Shown one piece after another: positions 45,131 through 54,604 of a stretch of DNA of 64,000 nt. A program made the position numbers and the translations under genes. Numbering within the stretch: position 1 is the first letter of the stretch; each line of letters opens with the position of its first letter. Source of the DNA: Clostridium polyendosporum. GTDB lineage: Bacteria > Bacillota > Clostridia > Clostridiales > Clostridiaceae. Where the stretch lies: NCBI RefSeq assembly GCF_018332455.1, contig NZ_BOPZ01000002.1:124001-188000 (forward strand), given 5' to 3'. Under the pieces are notes generated by a model. The model did no database searches. It worked only from the letters and a program-made list of their open reading frames with translations, and was not told the DNA's origin.

Positions 45131-45571
45131 ATGATTAAAAAAAACATAGGAAAGCAAAAACATATTGCGTTGGTTGCCCATGATAACAGAAAAACTGATT
45201 TAATTAATTGGGTTAAGAATAATAGTAATTTGCTTGGAAGACATTTTCTTTGTGGTACAGGCACCACATCAAGGCTTATTACTGAGGAGACATTACTTCC
45301 AGTGAAAATATATAAAAGTGGCCCTCTTGGAGGAGATCAGCAAATTGGTGCAGCAATAGTTGATGGCAAAGTAGACTTTATGATTTTTTTCTGGGATCCA
45401 TTAACCTCTCAACCACATGATCCAGATGTTAAAGCTCTTCTGAGGATAGCTGTTCTATATGACATTCCAGTAGCTATGAATCAATCAACTGCAGATTTTT
45501 TATTAAGATCAAGTATTATGGAAGAAGAGTATGACAGGAACATTTTTGATTATAGCATTATAAGAAGATAG
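45131..45571 (+). CDS. mgsA: Methylglyoxal synthase
   Basis: Converts dihydroxyacetone phosphate to methylglyoxal and phosphate, a bypass when sugar phosphates build up. The 146-residue protein shows HIALVAHDNRKTDLINW, GTGTTSRLI, the phosphate-binding SGPLGGDQQIGA, and the catalytic Asp in FFWDPLTSQPHDPDVKAL. AGAGGTG sets the ATG at 45131, not the earlier in-frame start at 45104. It follows pentose genes whose overflow could raise triose phosphates. Confidence 0.95.
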   Translation: MIKKNIGKQKHIALVAHDNRKTDLINWVKNNSNLLGRHFLCGTGTTSRLITEETLLPVKIYKSGPLGGDQQIGAAIVDGKVDFMIFFWDPLTSQPHDPDVKALLRIAVLYDIPVAMNQSTADFLLRSSIMEEEYDRNIFDYSIIRR

Positions 45572-45650
45572 ATATTTTAACAAAAGTGTATAGTATTATT
45601 CTAATTATAGCCTAAGTGGAAAATATAAATTAATAGTTGAACAATGTCAT

Positions 45651-45691
45651 TAAACTCCTTGATTTCTAATAAGTCGAGGAGCTTTTTATTG
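45651..45691 (+). terminator. Terminator after mgsA
   Basis: AACTCCTTGA pairs with TCGAGGAGCTT around about 12 bases, followed by TTTTATTGTTTT. Confidence 0.75.
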
Positions 45692-45721
45692 TTTTAAAAA
45701 TAGGCTTATTTATAATGCCGT

Positions 45722-45830
45722 CAGTATGAAATTCGCATGGTGATTTTTTTGTTTTAACACACAAATTCACATTGTTGGTGAAATGTCGCTCCACCACCCC
45801 TTATTGGAGGAGATGTGGTCAAACTCATCA
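45722..45830 (-). mobile_element. Second IS21-type 3'-end remnant
   Basis: About 50 bases from 45727 match 31661-31710 with only a few changes (GAAATTCGCATGGTGATTTT and on). Beyond it the minus strand reads VERHFTNN then VNLCVKTKKSPCEF, extending further into the element than the first remnant does. No transposase frame survives. The two remnants flank the pentose region (31.6-45.8 kb) in the same orientation. Confidence 0.5.
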
Positions 45831-46038
45831 AGTATCACCAGTAATAAATGAAACTGTAAAGTCAGAAGAAAAATCCAAAACTCTTTAGAAAACAAACTGA
45901 AAAGGTTTAAACACTTCTCAGTATGTGGTTTGTTTAAGTAGAAAATATAAGTAAAGCCTTGATGACAATGGCAGTTTATAAATTATACGAGGAATCTACG
46001 TTAATATCATATTTCATTCTGTTTGTGGAAAAAATACT

Positions 46039-46300
46039 ATGGACATATATTCCAAAATAGTATATATTTAAACAATATTAAACGATTACGTAGATTGCAA
46101 GAGTGTATGTGATATGAAATCGATAATTAAAGGCGTAGGAAGAATCGAAGTTGCTTTCATTGAGGTAGTTTCAGCAAGCTTAAATATCTCAATGAATACT
46201 TAGAAGAAACGAAAGAATAGTATTAAGCATCGTAGAAGAGAGAGGCTATTAATGAAATATCATACAAGAGGGCTTGTAATGAAAGATTTTAAAAGCTACT
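46039..46300 (+). pseudogene. Decayed tandem copy of the 5' end of the lacI-type gene
   Basis: Runs parallel to the intact gene that follows: ATGGACATATATTCCAAAA here against ATGGACATATTTTCCAAAA at 46363, then TTAAACGATTACGT in both, then MKSIIKGVGRIEVAF against MKPTIKDVARKANVSV, and RGLVMKD against RGLVMKN. It carries a stop codon after about 30 codons and frame changes, and ends after the helix-turn-helix region. It is a dead duplicate of promoter plus DNA-binding domain. Confidence 0.8.
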
Positions 46301-46401
46301 ACTTAGCCCATAATATATTAAGTTTTTAGTTTAAAAATAAAAAAATATGTCGAAATAATATCATGGACATATTTTCCAAAAAGGTATATACTAAAAATAT
46401 G

Positions 46402-46414
46402 TTAAACGATTACG
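46402..46414 (+). promoter_or_regulatory. LacI-type operator-like sequence before lacI
   Basis: TTAAACGATTACG, sharing TAAACG with two sites at 47473 and 47613. Placed just before the regulator's ribosome site, it would allow autoregulation. The decayed copy keeps the same sequence. Confidence 0.4.
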
Positions 46415-46437
46415 TTACGATAGGAGAGAAAGTAGGT

Positions 46438-47448
46438 ATGAAACCGACTATTAAAGATGTAGCAAGAAAAGCGAATGTTTCAGTTGCGACAGTTTCAAGA
46501 ATCTTAAATGGTCTCGATGGATACTCAGAAGAAACAAAAGTAAAAGTATTAAGTGTTGTAGAAGAACTTGGATATCAGAGAAATGCTATTGCACGGGGAC
46601 TTGTAATGAAAAATACTAGTACCATTGGTGTTTTACTGCCAGATGTAGCTACTAATTTCTATGCTGCAATTTTAAATGGTATAGAAGATACTGCACATCA
46701 AAATGACTATAGCGTAGTTGTGTGCAATACTGGTGTAAATGGGGTTAGAGCATTGGATTACATTAAAGTTCTTGGGGAACGTCAAGTAGATGGAATTATC
46801 ATAATAAGCATAAATATAACGGAAGAACTTTATAAAGCAATCGAATTATTAAAAATTCCATATATATTGGTATCTACTATGTCCTTTAGATTTCAGATGC
46901 CATATGTGAAAGTGGATGATCAACAAGCAGCTTATTCGGCTACTCAATATCTTATTAAAAAAGGGCATAAGGATATTGCAATGATTAGTGGAGATAAAGA
47001 TAAAACAGATCCTATAGCTGGAAAACCAAGGGTAAATGGCTACATACAAGCCCTTCAGGATTATGGATTAAAAGTTAATTCTAAACTAATAAAGTATGGA
47101 GATTTCAGCTATGAAAGCGGGATTAAGTGTATGGAAGAATTACTAGAAGAAACTGAAAAATTCACTGCCGTTTTTGCAGCTAGTGATGAAATGGCAGTTG
47201 GCGCATTATCTGTAGCTTATCAGAGAAAAATTATTATACCTGATGAATTATCTATTATTGGTTATGATAATACAAAAGTAGCAGAGATGGCAATTCCTCC
47301 GTTAACTACAGTAGCTCAACCTCTATATGAAATGGGGAAAAAAGCGATGCAGAAAATCTTAAAAACTATTGAAACAAATGAGAAGCCAGAAAGTACTATT
47401 TTGCCGCATTCAATTGTGGAGAGGAGTACAGTAAAACAGCTTACATAA
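46438..47448 (+). CDS. LacI/MalR-family transcriptional regulator
   Basis: A 336-residue repressor: LacI helix-turn-helix at residues 3-24 (TIKDVARKANVSVATVSRIL), hinge helix YQRNAIARGLVM, and a periplasmic-binding-like effector domain (IGVLLPDVATNFYAAILNGIEDTA; FAASDEMAVGAL). GGAGAG about ten bases upstream supports the ATG at 46438; the open frame extends 25 codons further with no homology. The next genes are an oligosaccharide ABC importer and a GH13 glucosidase, so maltose or isomaltose-type sugars, or glucose-linked signals, are the expected inducers. Confidence 0.9.
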   Translation: MKPTIKDVARKANVSVATVSRILNGLDGYSEETKVKVLSVVEELGYQRNAIARGLVMKNTSTIGVLLPDVATNFYAAILNGIEDTAHQNDYSVVVCNTGVNGVRALDYIKVLGERQVDGIIIISINITEELYKAIELLKIPYILVSTMSFRFQMPYVKVDDQQAAYSATQYLIKKGHKDIAMISGDKDKTDPIAGKPRVNGYIQALQDYGLKVNSKLIKYGDFSYESGIKCMEELLEETEKFTAVFAASDEMAVGALSVAYQRKIIIPDELSIIGYDNTKVAEMAIPPLTTVAQPLYEMGKKAMQKILKTIETNEKPESTILPHSIVERSTVKQLT

Positions 47449-47472
47449 GCTGGTTTTTCTTTAAAGATTTAC

Positions 47473-47485
47473 GTAAACGCTTAAC
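47473..47485 (+). promoter_or_regulatory. LacI-type operator candidate 1 in the importer leader
   Basis: GTAAACGCTTAAC, a pseudo-palindrome around the central CG, typical of LacI-family sites. It lies just after the regulator gene. Confidence 0.5.
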
Positions 47486-47612
47486 CAAGATATTAAAAAA
47501 TAAGTCCATTTATAAATACTTGTTTATTAAAATGTACAGTATATCGTAGTAATGTTATATATTTATCTAAATAATACAATAAATATTATATATATATATA
47601 AATATTACTTAG

Positions 47613-47624
47613 GTAAACGTTTGA
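47613..47624 (+). promoter_or_regulatory. LacI-type operator candidate 2 in the importer leader
   Basis: GTAAACGTTTGA, shares GTAAACG with candidate 1 about 140 bases upstream; two spaced sites could support looping. It lies about 170 bases before the binding-protein gene, where the promoter is expected. The rest of this leader is featureless AT-rich sequence. Confidence 0.5.
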
Positions 47625-47790
47625 TTTGATTCGTTAATACTTATTGTGGATAAATTCTAAGGCTAAAGTAATGTCTTTTAAATTTATATATAATTCATTT
47701 AACGAGAAGGTAAGGGGATGATAGAAGATTATTAGAAGTGCTTAAATTTTTAATAAATCAAATAAAGATTTGAAAATGGGGGAAATCAAT

Positions 47791-49035
47791 ATGCTAAGTA
47801 AAAAATTATTGTCATTTGTATTAACAGGAATTATGGCTGCTTCATTATTTGCAGGATGTTCTAGTAAGACAGCACAGTCTAAGTCAGATGGAAAGGTGCA
47901 GATTGAATTTTTGCAATCTAAAACTGAAGCAAAAGGTACATTTGATAAGCTGATTGCGAAGTTTGAAGAAGAAAATCCTAATATTAAGATTACTCAAACT
48001 AATACACCTGATTCATCAACTGTTCTTAGAACTCGTGTTGCAAAAAAAGATGTTCCAGATGTAGTTGCTGTTGGAGCAGATACAACTTTTGCTGACGTAT
48101 CAAAAGCAGGTGTATTTGAAGATCTGTCAAATTCACCACAACTAAAAAATATTCAACCAGCATACGTACAAATGGTAAAAGATGTAGCGGGAACAGATAA
48201 GGTTTATGCTATTCCATATGCTGCTAATGGGGCTGGGGTAATTTATAATAAAAAGATGTTTGCAGAACTTGGACTTACTGTTCCGAAAACTTGGGATGAA
48301 TTTATAGCTGTGGCTGATAAAATAAAGGCTGCTGGAAAAATACCATTCTACTTAACATTAAAAGATTCTTGGACAACCTTACCACCATTTAATATTTTTG
48401 TTGGAAATACACAAGGAGATAATTTCTTTGCTGATCGTGCTGAAGGAAAAACTACCTTTAAAGAAAATTATAAAGAAGCAGTTGATAAATATCTCAAATT
48501 AACTGAATATGGTCAAAGTGACATTTTCGGTAAGACATATTCTGATGGAAATGTAGCTTTTGGTAAAGGTGAATCAGTAATGTATTTACAAGGAATTTGG
48601 GCACTTGCAGAAATTAAAAAAGCAAATCCAGACATTGATTTAGGAGTTTTCCCACTTCCAGTAACAAACGATCCATCAAAAACAAAAGTGGTTTCTGGTG
48701 TAGATTTACTTCTTTCATTAAGTAAAACATCAAAACATCCAGAAGAAGCGAAAAAGTTTATTAATTTCTTATTAAAAGAAGAAACAGCAAAAACATATAT
48801 TAATGAACAAAAATGTTTTTCAGCTATTACAGGTATTACACAAGAAGATTCAGCTCTTAGTGGGTTAAAAGAAAGCTTCGAAAAGGGTGCATTGGTTGAC
48901 TTCCCAGATCATCGTATTCCACCTGCACTTAGCATAGATAGAGAACTTCAAGCATTAGTTAAGAGCAAAGATGTAGATAAATTCTTAACAAATTTAGATA
49001 AACAATGGGATAGCTTAAAAAGCCGTAAAAAATAA
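47791..49035 (+). CDS. Oligosaccharide ABC importer, solute-binding lipoprotein
   Basis: A 414-residue family 1 solute-binding protein (MalE/MsmE-like). Lipoprotein signal MLSKKLLSFVLTGIMAASL with lipobox LFAGC, then the binding fold with TFDKLIAKFEEENPNI (about 50), AIPYAANGAGVIYNKKMFAE (about 145) and MYLQGIWALAEIK (about 265). TGGGGGAAA sets the ATG at 47791. First gene of the importer operon under the LacI-type regulator. Ligand is probably an alpha-glucoside given the glucosidase at the end of the operon. Confidence 0.93.
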   Translation: MLSKKLLSFVLTGIMAASLFAGCSSKTAQSKSDGKVQIEFLQSKTEAKGTFDKLIAKFEEENPNIKITQTNTPDSSTVLRTRVAKKDVPDVVAVGADTTFADVSKAGVFEDLSNSPQLKNIQPAYVQMVKDVAGTDKVYAIPYAANGAGVIYNKKMFAELGLTVPKTWDEFIAVADKIKAAGKIPFYLTLKDSWTTLPPFNIFVGNTQGDNFFADRAEGKTTFKENYKEAVDKYLKLTEYGQSDIFGKTYSDGNVAFGKGESVMYLQGIWALAEIKKANPDIDLGVFPLPVTNDPSKTKVVSGVDLLLSLSKTSKHPEEAKKFINFLLKEETAKTYINEQKCFSAITGITQEDSALSGLKESFEKGALVDFPDHRIPPALSIDRELQALVKSKDVDKFLTNLDKQWDSLKSRKK

Positions 49036-49102
49036 AGGTTTTAAGAAAGAAGTTGGGCTTTAAGCTCAATTTCTTTCCAACCACAATTAAGGAGGAGAGT
49101 TT

Positions 49103-50038
49103 ATGAGTGAAAGTAATTTCTCAATCGCTTTGAAGAAAATAATTCCGTTTCAGAAAAAACAAACTGTAAAGGAAAAAGGAATTGATATTGTAATATATTT
49201 AATGACGATTCCTGCAGTTCTTTTATTTGCCGCTTTTCACACATTCCCGGTAATACAAGGTATTTACTATTCATTTACGAATTGGGATGGATTAAGTTTA
49301 GAGTATAATTTTATTGGTTTTAAAAATTACTTAGATCTTCTAAAAGATACTAACATATTAAATTCTTATTTGTTTACATTTAAATTTGCAATTGTTACTA
49401 CTATTATTGTAAATGTATTAAGTCTTCTAATTGCACTAGGACTTAATTCTAAAATAAAGTTTAAGAACTTTTTTAGAGCAACTTATTTTCTTCCTAATGT
49501 TTTAAGTATGCTTATTATAGGATTCATTTTTAACTATATATTTGCCAATGTTCTTCCGGTAGTAGGAACAAAGCTTGGCATAGAGGCATTAGCTGCTAAT
49601 ATTTTAGGTGATGATAAATTAGCTTGGATTGGAGTTGTAGTTATTGCTGTATGGCAAGCATGTGCATTCAATACAATTTTATATCTATCAGGCTTACAAA
49701 CAGTACCTGAAGATATATATGAAGCTTCAGCGCTAGATGGAGCTGGTAAATGGCAAGAGTTTTGGAAAATTACTTTCCCAATAATTGCACCTTTCTTCAC
49801 AATTAACATGGTGCTTGCAATGAAAAACTTCCTAATGGTTTTTGATCAAGTTGTAGCGTTAACTGGCGGTGGTCCAGGAAGAGCAACTGAATCTATTGCA
49901 TTCTTAGTTTATAAATCAGGATTTTCAGGAGGCGAATTTGCTTATCAATCAGCAAACTCCGTTGTATACTTTATTGTTATTATAATAATTTCAGTTTTAC
50001 AAATTAAGTTCCTACAAAAAAGGGAGGTGGATATGTAA
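49103..50038 (+). CDS. Sugar ABC importer permease, MalF-like
   Basis: A 311-residue inner-membrane subunit with six to seven helices and the EAA loop EASALDGAGKWQEFWKITFP near residue 210. AGGAGGAG precedes the ATG. Its stop overlaps the next permease start by one base (TAATG), so the two are coupled. Confidence 0.93.
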   Translation: MSESNFSIALKKIIPFQKKQTVKEKGIDIVIYLMTIPAVLLFAAFHTFPVIQGIYYSFTNWDGLSLEYNFIGFKNYLDLLKDTNILNSYLFTFKFAIVTTIIVNVLSLLIALGLNSKIKFKNFFRATYFLPNVLSMLIIGFIFNYIFANVLPVVGTKLGIEALAANILGDDKLAWIGVVVIAVWQACAFNTILYLSGLQTVPEDIYEASALDGAGKWQEFWKITFPIIAPFFTINMVLAMKNFLMVFDQVVALTGGGPGRATESIAFLVYKSGFSGGEFAYQSANSVVYFIVIIIISVLQIKFLQKREVDM

Positions 50039-50859
50039 TGAAACAGAAAACAAATTGGGTTGTAACGTCTTTAATAGCAGCTGGAACAATCTTTATCTTA
50101 TTTCCATTATATATAGCAATTTCTATTGCACTAAAAACACCACAAGAATTAGCAGATTCGTTATTTTCACTTCCGATTGGGTTGCATTTTGAAAACTTTA
50201 CGCGAGCAATTGAAGCTACAAACTTTTTCAATGCATTAAAAAACAGTGCATTTATCACGATAGTTACAGTAGTTTTAACTGTTTTAACAAATTCCATGGT
50301 TGCTTATGCTATTGCTAGATATATGCAGCGTAAAAAGATTTTTAAATTCCTATATTACTATTTTTTAAGTGCTATGTTTGTACCATTCCCAATTATTATG
50401 CTTCCAATTGTAAAGCAGACATCTGCTTTAGGTATGAATAGCCCAGCAGGACTTATATTCCTCTACGTTGTGTATGGAATTGCATTCAATACGTTTATCT
50501 ATGTAGGATATATTCGTTCAATCCCATTAGCTTTAGAAGAAGCAGCGATTGTTGATGGGTGCAGCACTTGGGGAGTATTCTGGAGAATTATTTTCCCATT
50601 AATGTCTCCTATCAATGCGACTGTTGCAATCCTTACATGTTTATGGGCATGGAACGACTTTATGTTACCACTGATCATTTTAAACAATCAAGCAGATATT
50701 ACACTACCTTTAGCACAATATGTATTCCAATCAAAATTTGGAACAGATTATAACTTAGCTTTTGCTTCTTATTTAATGGCTCTATCACCAATGGTTCTTG
50801 TGTATATCATAGCTCAAAAGTGGATTATAAATGGAGTTACTCAAGGAGCAGTAAAGTAA
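50038..50859 (+). CDS. Sugar ABC importer permease, MalG-like
   Basis: A 273-residue inner-membrane subunit with six helices and the EAA loop EEAAIVDGCSTWGVFWRIIFP near residue 165. GGGAGGTG lies just upstream inside the preceding gene. No ATPase gene follows; as in many Firmicutes such importers use a shared MsmX/MalK-type ATPase encoded elsewhere. Confidence 0.93.
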   Translation: MKQKTNWVVTSLIAAGTIFILFPLYIAISIALKTPQELADSLFSLPIGLHFENFTRAIEATNFFNALKNSAFITIVTVVLTVLTNSMVAYAIARYMQRKKIFKFLYYYFLSAMFVPFPIIMLPIVKQTSALGMNSPAGLIFLYVVYGIAFNTFIYVGYIRSIPLALEEAAIVDGCSTWGVFWRIIFPLMSPINATVAILTCLWAWNDFMLPLIILNNQADITLPLAQYVFQSKFGTDYNLAFASYLMALSPMVLVYIIAQKWIINGVTQGAVK

Positions 50860-50919
50860 TATTAAATAGAAATATATTAATTCAAAAGGATGTTATTATT
50901 AATGAATGGAGGATTTATT

Positions 50920-52605
50920 ATGAATAAAGCATGGTGGAAAGAAAGTGTTGTATATCAAATATATCCAAGAAGTTTTAAAGATAGTAATGGAGATGGAATA
51001 GGAGATTTAGGAGGAATCATAGAGAAGTTAGACTATTTAAAGGAGCTCGGCATTGATGTTATTTGGCTTTCTCCGGTTTACAAATCTCCAAATGACGATA
51101 ATGGATATGATATCAGTGATTATCAAGATATTATGACAGAGTTTGGTACCATGGAGGATTTTGATAAGTTGCTTAAAAAAGCTCATGATAAGGGCATAAA
51201 AATCATGATGGACTTGGTAGTAAATCATACTTCTGATGAACATCAATGGTTTATAGAAAGTAGAAAATCCATAGATAATGAATATAGAGATTATTATCTA
51301 TGGAAAAAGGGTGTAGATGGACAACCTCCAAACAACTGGGGATCTTGCTTTAGCGGTTCTGCATGGAAATATGATGAAAGCACAGAGATGTATTTCCTTC
51401 ATTTATTCTCCCAAAAGCAGCCAGATTTAAATTGGGAAAATAAAAAGGTACGAAATGAAGTATATGATATGATGAAATGGTGGCTAGATAAAGGAATTGA
51501 TGGATTTAGAATGGACGTTATAAATTTAATTTCTAAGGATCAACAGTTCCCTGATGGTCCAAAGGGAGAAACAAGTCTATATGGAGATTTTGGACCATAT
51601 TCTGTTAATGGGCCAAGGGTTCATGAATTTTTAAATGAGATGAATCGTAAAGTATTATCTAAATATGACATAATGACTGTAGGAGAAACTCCAGGGGTAA
51701 CCACAGAAGAAGCTATGAAATATGTTGGTAACGATAGAAACGAGCTTAATATGGTTTTCCAATTTGAACACATGGGCTTAGGTGATGGACCAGATGGTAA
51801 GTGGAGCAATCTTTCATTTGATTTAAATGACCTAAAGAGAATCATGACTAAGTGGCAAAAAGGATTAGAAAATGGAGGATGGAATAGTCTATACTGGAAT
51901 AACCACGATCAGCCTAGAGTAGTTTCACGTTTTGGGAATGATAAAAAGTATTGGAAACAGTCAGCAAAAATGTTAGCAACTTGTCTTCATATGATGCAGG
52001 GAACTCCTTACATTTATCAAGGTGAAGAGATAGGTATGACTAATGTAGCTTTTGAGTCCATAGAAGAGTATAGGGATATCGAAACTATAAATGCATACAA
52101 CGAACTGGTAAACATTAAAGGAAAAGATTCAGCAGAAATGATGGCAGCAATTTATGGAAGAGGAAGAGATAATGCTCGTACACCTGTACAGTGGGATGAC
52201 AGTGAAAATGCAGGATTTACAACTGATACTCCATGGATAAAAGTAAATCCAAATTATAGACAAATTAATGTAAAATCTCAGTTACATGATCAGGATTCTA
52301 TTTTTAACTACTATAAGAAATTAATTAGTATACGTAAGAAAAATGAGATTGTAGTATACGGAACTTACAATTTAATCCTTGAAGACCATCAAGAGATATA
52401 TTCGTACACAAGAACTTTAGGAGATAAGAAGCTTCTTGTAATCTGCAATTTTACAGAGAATACTCCAGTTTTCAATCTACCTGAAGAGATAAAATATAAT
52501 TCTAAAGAATTTATTGTAGGAAATTATACAACAGAGTGCGCTGGTAGTATAGAATCCTTTGAATTAAAACCTTACGAAGCGAGAGTATATTTACTTCATA
52601 GTTAG
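50920..52605 (+). CDS. Intracellular alpha-glucosidase / oligo-1,6-glucosidase, GH13
   Basis: Hydrolyses imported alpha-glucosides to glucose. The 561-residue protein has the GH13 regions in order: DLVVNHTSDEH near 98, GFRMDVINLIS with nucleophile D199, TVGETPG with acid/base E256, and YWNNHDQPRVVSRFG near 330. The Val in MDVIN is usual for enzymes preferring alpha-1,6 links, so oligo-1,6-glucosidase activity is likely, though alpha-1,4 activity is possible. No signal peptide. GGAGG sets the ATG at 50920. Last gene of the LacI-controlled operon. Confidence 0.92.
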   Translation: MNKAWWKESVVYQIYPRSFKDSNGDGIGDLGGIIEKLDYLKELGIDVIWLSPVYKSPNDDNGYDISDYQDIMTEFGTMEDFDKLLKKAHDKGIKIMMDLVVNHTSDEHQWFIESRKSIDNEYRDYYLWKKGVDGQPPNNWGSCFSGSAWKYDESTEMYFLHLFSQKQPDLNWENKKVRNEVYDMMKWWLDKGIDGFRMDVINLISKDQQFPDGPKGETSLYGDFGPYSVNGPRVHEFLNEMNRKVLSKYDIMTVGETPGVTTEEAMKYVGNDRNELNMVFQFEHMGLGDGPDGKWSNLSFDLNDLKRIMTKWQKGLENGGWNSLYWNNHDQPRVVSRFGNDKKYWKQSAKMLATCLHMMQGTPYIYQGEEIGMTNVAFESIEEYRDIETINAYNELVNIKGKDSAEMMAAIYGRGRDNARTPVQWDDSENAGFTTDTPWIKVNPNYRQINVKSQLHDQDSIFNYYKKLISIRKKNEIVVYGTYNLILEDHQEIYSYTRTLGDKKLLVICNFTENTPVFNLPEEIKYNSKEFIVGNYTTECAGSIESFELKPYEARVYLLHS

Positions 52606-53102
52606 TAGATAAAGGTAAAGTATATTGAGGAAGGTTTAATTGGAAGTGTACCAACAATACCGGCAAAATCAAAGTGCATAATTGTGAAACTATATAATTT
52701 CTTATTTGCTGTAATTTCACGAAGTGAAATCTGACTAAAAGTTAATAGGCTCTATGCCTATTAACTTTTAATTTATGTACACTCAATAAACATATACTTT
52801 GTAGAATTGAATTAATATGACAGGAAAAAAGTGTTGCATTTACTATCTTTGGGGAATTTAATTGGACTTTTGCATTGCAAGTATAAGGATGGCTTTTGCA
52901 TGTGACGAATGATAGTCGTATTTATGCTTGGGAGAAGATGGAGAACTAAGAAATGGGACAAAGTGGCCTTTGTAAGAAAAGAAATGCTGCAATATTAGTA
53001 TCATTTTAACTGCTAGAAGTCATAATTAAAAACACACTATTAAAAGTACTACGTTTTTTAGGAGCGATTAATTATTTTTAAGTATAATAAATATAAAAAA
53101 TA
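52606..53102. other. Gap after the glucosidase, mostly unassigned
   Basis: Besides repeat copy 5, the stretch 52795-53050 has broken frames such as GEDGELRNGTKWPL, which I cannot place and regard as eroded coding DNA. No RNA gene is recognised. Confidence 0.35.
52706..52772 (-). repeat. Dispersed double-hairpin repeat, copy 5 (minus orientation)
   Basis: TAATTTCACGAAGTGAAAT hairpin, followed by AAAAGTTAATAGGC / GCCTATTAACTTTT, an exact 14-bp stem. One of the best preserved copies. Confidence 0.78.
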
Positions 53103-54058
53103 ATGTATTTTTCTTGTATCTTTTATTACACTTTTACTACTTTTTCCAAGACCGGTTCTTGCTCAGGGTATAGGGGAAAAAAATGTACTTATTATAAGTT
53201 CTTATGGAAGCCAAAGTACTATTTTATCTAGATATGAATCAAAGCAATGGACTGACGAAATTATATCTTCAATAAATTCACAGTTTATAGATAGTAAAAA
53301 AAATATAAATGTAAAAATCGAGTATATGGGTTCGGGAGAAAAATCCTGGGATCAATACATTGAAAACTAGTGCATTTAACGAAGAACAAGAAAGTGTAGA
53401 AAAGTATATAAGTATAATGAGGCAAAACTGCTATAGACTTCTCAGAATTATAGGCAATCTTATTGATATAACAAAGATTGATGCAGGGCATTTTTTTACT
53501 CAACACTTGAATGACGATATAGTAAGTGTAGTGGAAAATATTGTACTATCAGTTGCTGATTATGTTGAAAGTAAAGGTAGTTCTATTACCTTTGATATAG
53601 AAATAGAGGAAAAAGTGATGGCGTTTGACCTAGATGCCATGGAAAGGATAATACTTAATTTATTATCAAATTCTATAAAATTTACCTCTAGTGGTGGAAG
53701 TATAGAAGTTAGTATATACAATAAGGTGAATAGTATAGTTATATCTGTTAAAGATACTGGAGTAGGAATAACTGCTAAAAAACAATCCTCCATATTTGAA
53801 AAGTTTGTTCAAGTGGACAAGTCTTTATCGAGAACTAGGGAGGGAAGTGGGATAGGTCTCTCATTAGTCAAAGAATTAGTAGCCTTACATAATGGAACTA
53901 TAGAATTAGAAAGTACCCCGGGTAAAGGAAGTGAGTTTAGAATAGAGATTCCTGTAAATTTGGTACATGAAGATAAAGGCTCTACTGAACTTAGCATCTG
54001 TACAAGTGAAGACAAAGTGGAAAGAATTAAAATAGAGTTTTCTGATATATATAATTAG
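53103..54058 (+). pseudogene. Broken sensor histidine kinase with internal deletion
   Basis: The 5' part (53103-53370) encodes a signal peptide and the start of an extracellular sensor domain. It reads ATG-TAT-TTT then shifts frame inside a T run: with one T fewer it would read MYFLVSFITLLLLFPRPVLAQ. It ends at TAG (53368). The 3' part (from about 53360, other frame) carries the end of the dimerisation helix (YISIMRQNCYRLLRIIGNLIDITKIDAG) and a complete HATPase domain (NLLSNSIKFT, DTGVGI, GSGIGLSLV). The membrane helix, linker and H-box histidine between them are missing. It cannot autophosphorylate as a normal kinase. The 232-residue 3' frame with a TTG start might still be translated, but a pseudogene is the simpler view. 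Confidence 0.82.
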
Positions 54059-54318
54059 AAAAATGAAGGGTCATATTACTGCTAACGGGTTTACTTTAGG
54101 AGTGCAAAAACAAAAAATACACTAACTTTTGAGTACAAAATTATATTGATTTTTGCACTCTTTTTATATGACTTAAATAAAGGATTTAAAGGCATTTTTC
54201 TTTAAAATTATATTAGTTTTTGCAGTACAAAAAACAGATGTAATAAATTTATTACACCTTCAAAAATGCTTGTAAAAATGAGTGACAGTTCATTCACCCA
54301 AATTACTTTTTAGCACCA

Positions 54319-54498
54319 TTGATTATAAAAGAAATCCTAAAGGCTTATTTTATTTCAACTGAATATTTAATTCTAATCTCTTTGTTTATATTACTTATAA
54401 TATGTATTTTAAGAAAAGTAGGATACTATTACGTAATATTCTTATTTTATGAACTAAAAGTTATAAACAATTTTATTAATAGGTTATCTAAAGACTAA
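54319..54498 (+). CDS. Possible small membrane protein within the element
   Basis: A 59-codon frame with a TTG start: MIIKEILKAYFISTEY, then the hydrophobic helix LILISLFILLIICIL, then RKVGYYYVIFLFYELKV and a basic tail. The composition is that of a one- or two-helix membrane peptide. There is no good ribosome site and AT-rich DNA favours such frames by chance, so this is weak. It converges with the DUF3892 gene across a shared hairpin. Confidence 0.3.
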   Translation: MIIKEILKAYFISTEYLILISLFILLIICILRKVGYYYVIFLFYELKVINNFINRLSKD

Positions 54499-54503
54499 AT
54501 AAA

Positions 54504-54537
54504 AAAGGATATATTATGCATGTATAATATATCCTTT
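54504..54537 (-). terminator. Terminator of the DUF3892 gene
   Basis: AAAGGATATATTAT / ATAATATATCCTTT perfect 14-bp stem with a 6-base loop; on the minus strand a TTTTTTATTTAG tract follows. Confidence 0.85.
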
Positions 54538-54604
54538 ACCCCTATTTATCAATATTTTTTCATTTAGGTATTGATAAAAAATTTACATCGTTTCTGCTTA
54601 AAGC

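Noticed and set aside
52795-53050. Broken frames that look faintly coding
   Set aside because: Several stops in every frame and no family match I can name.
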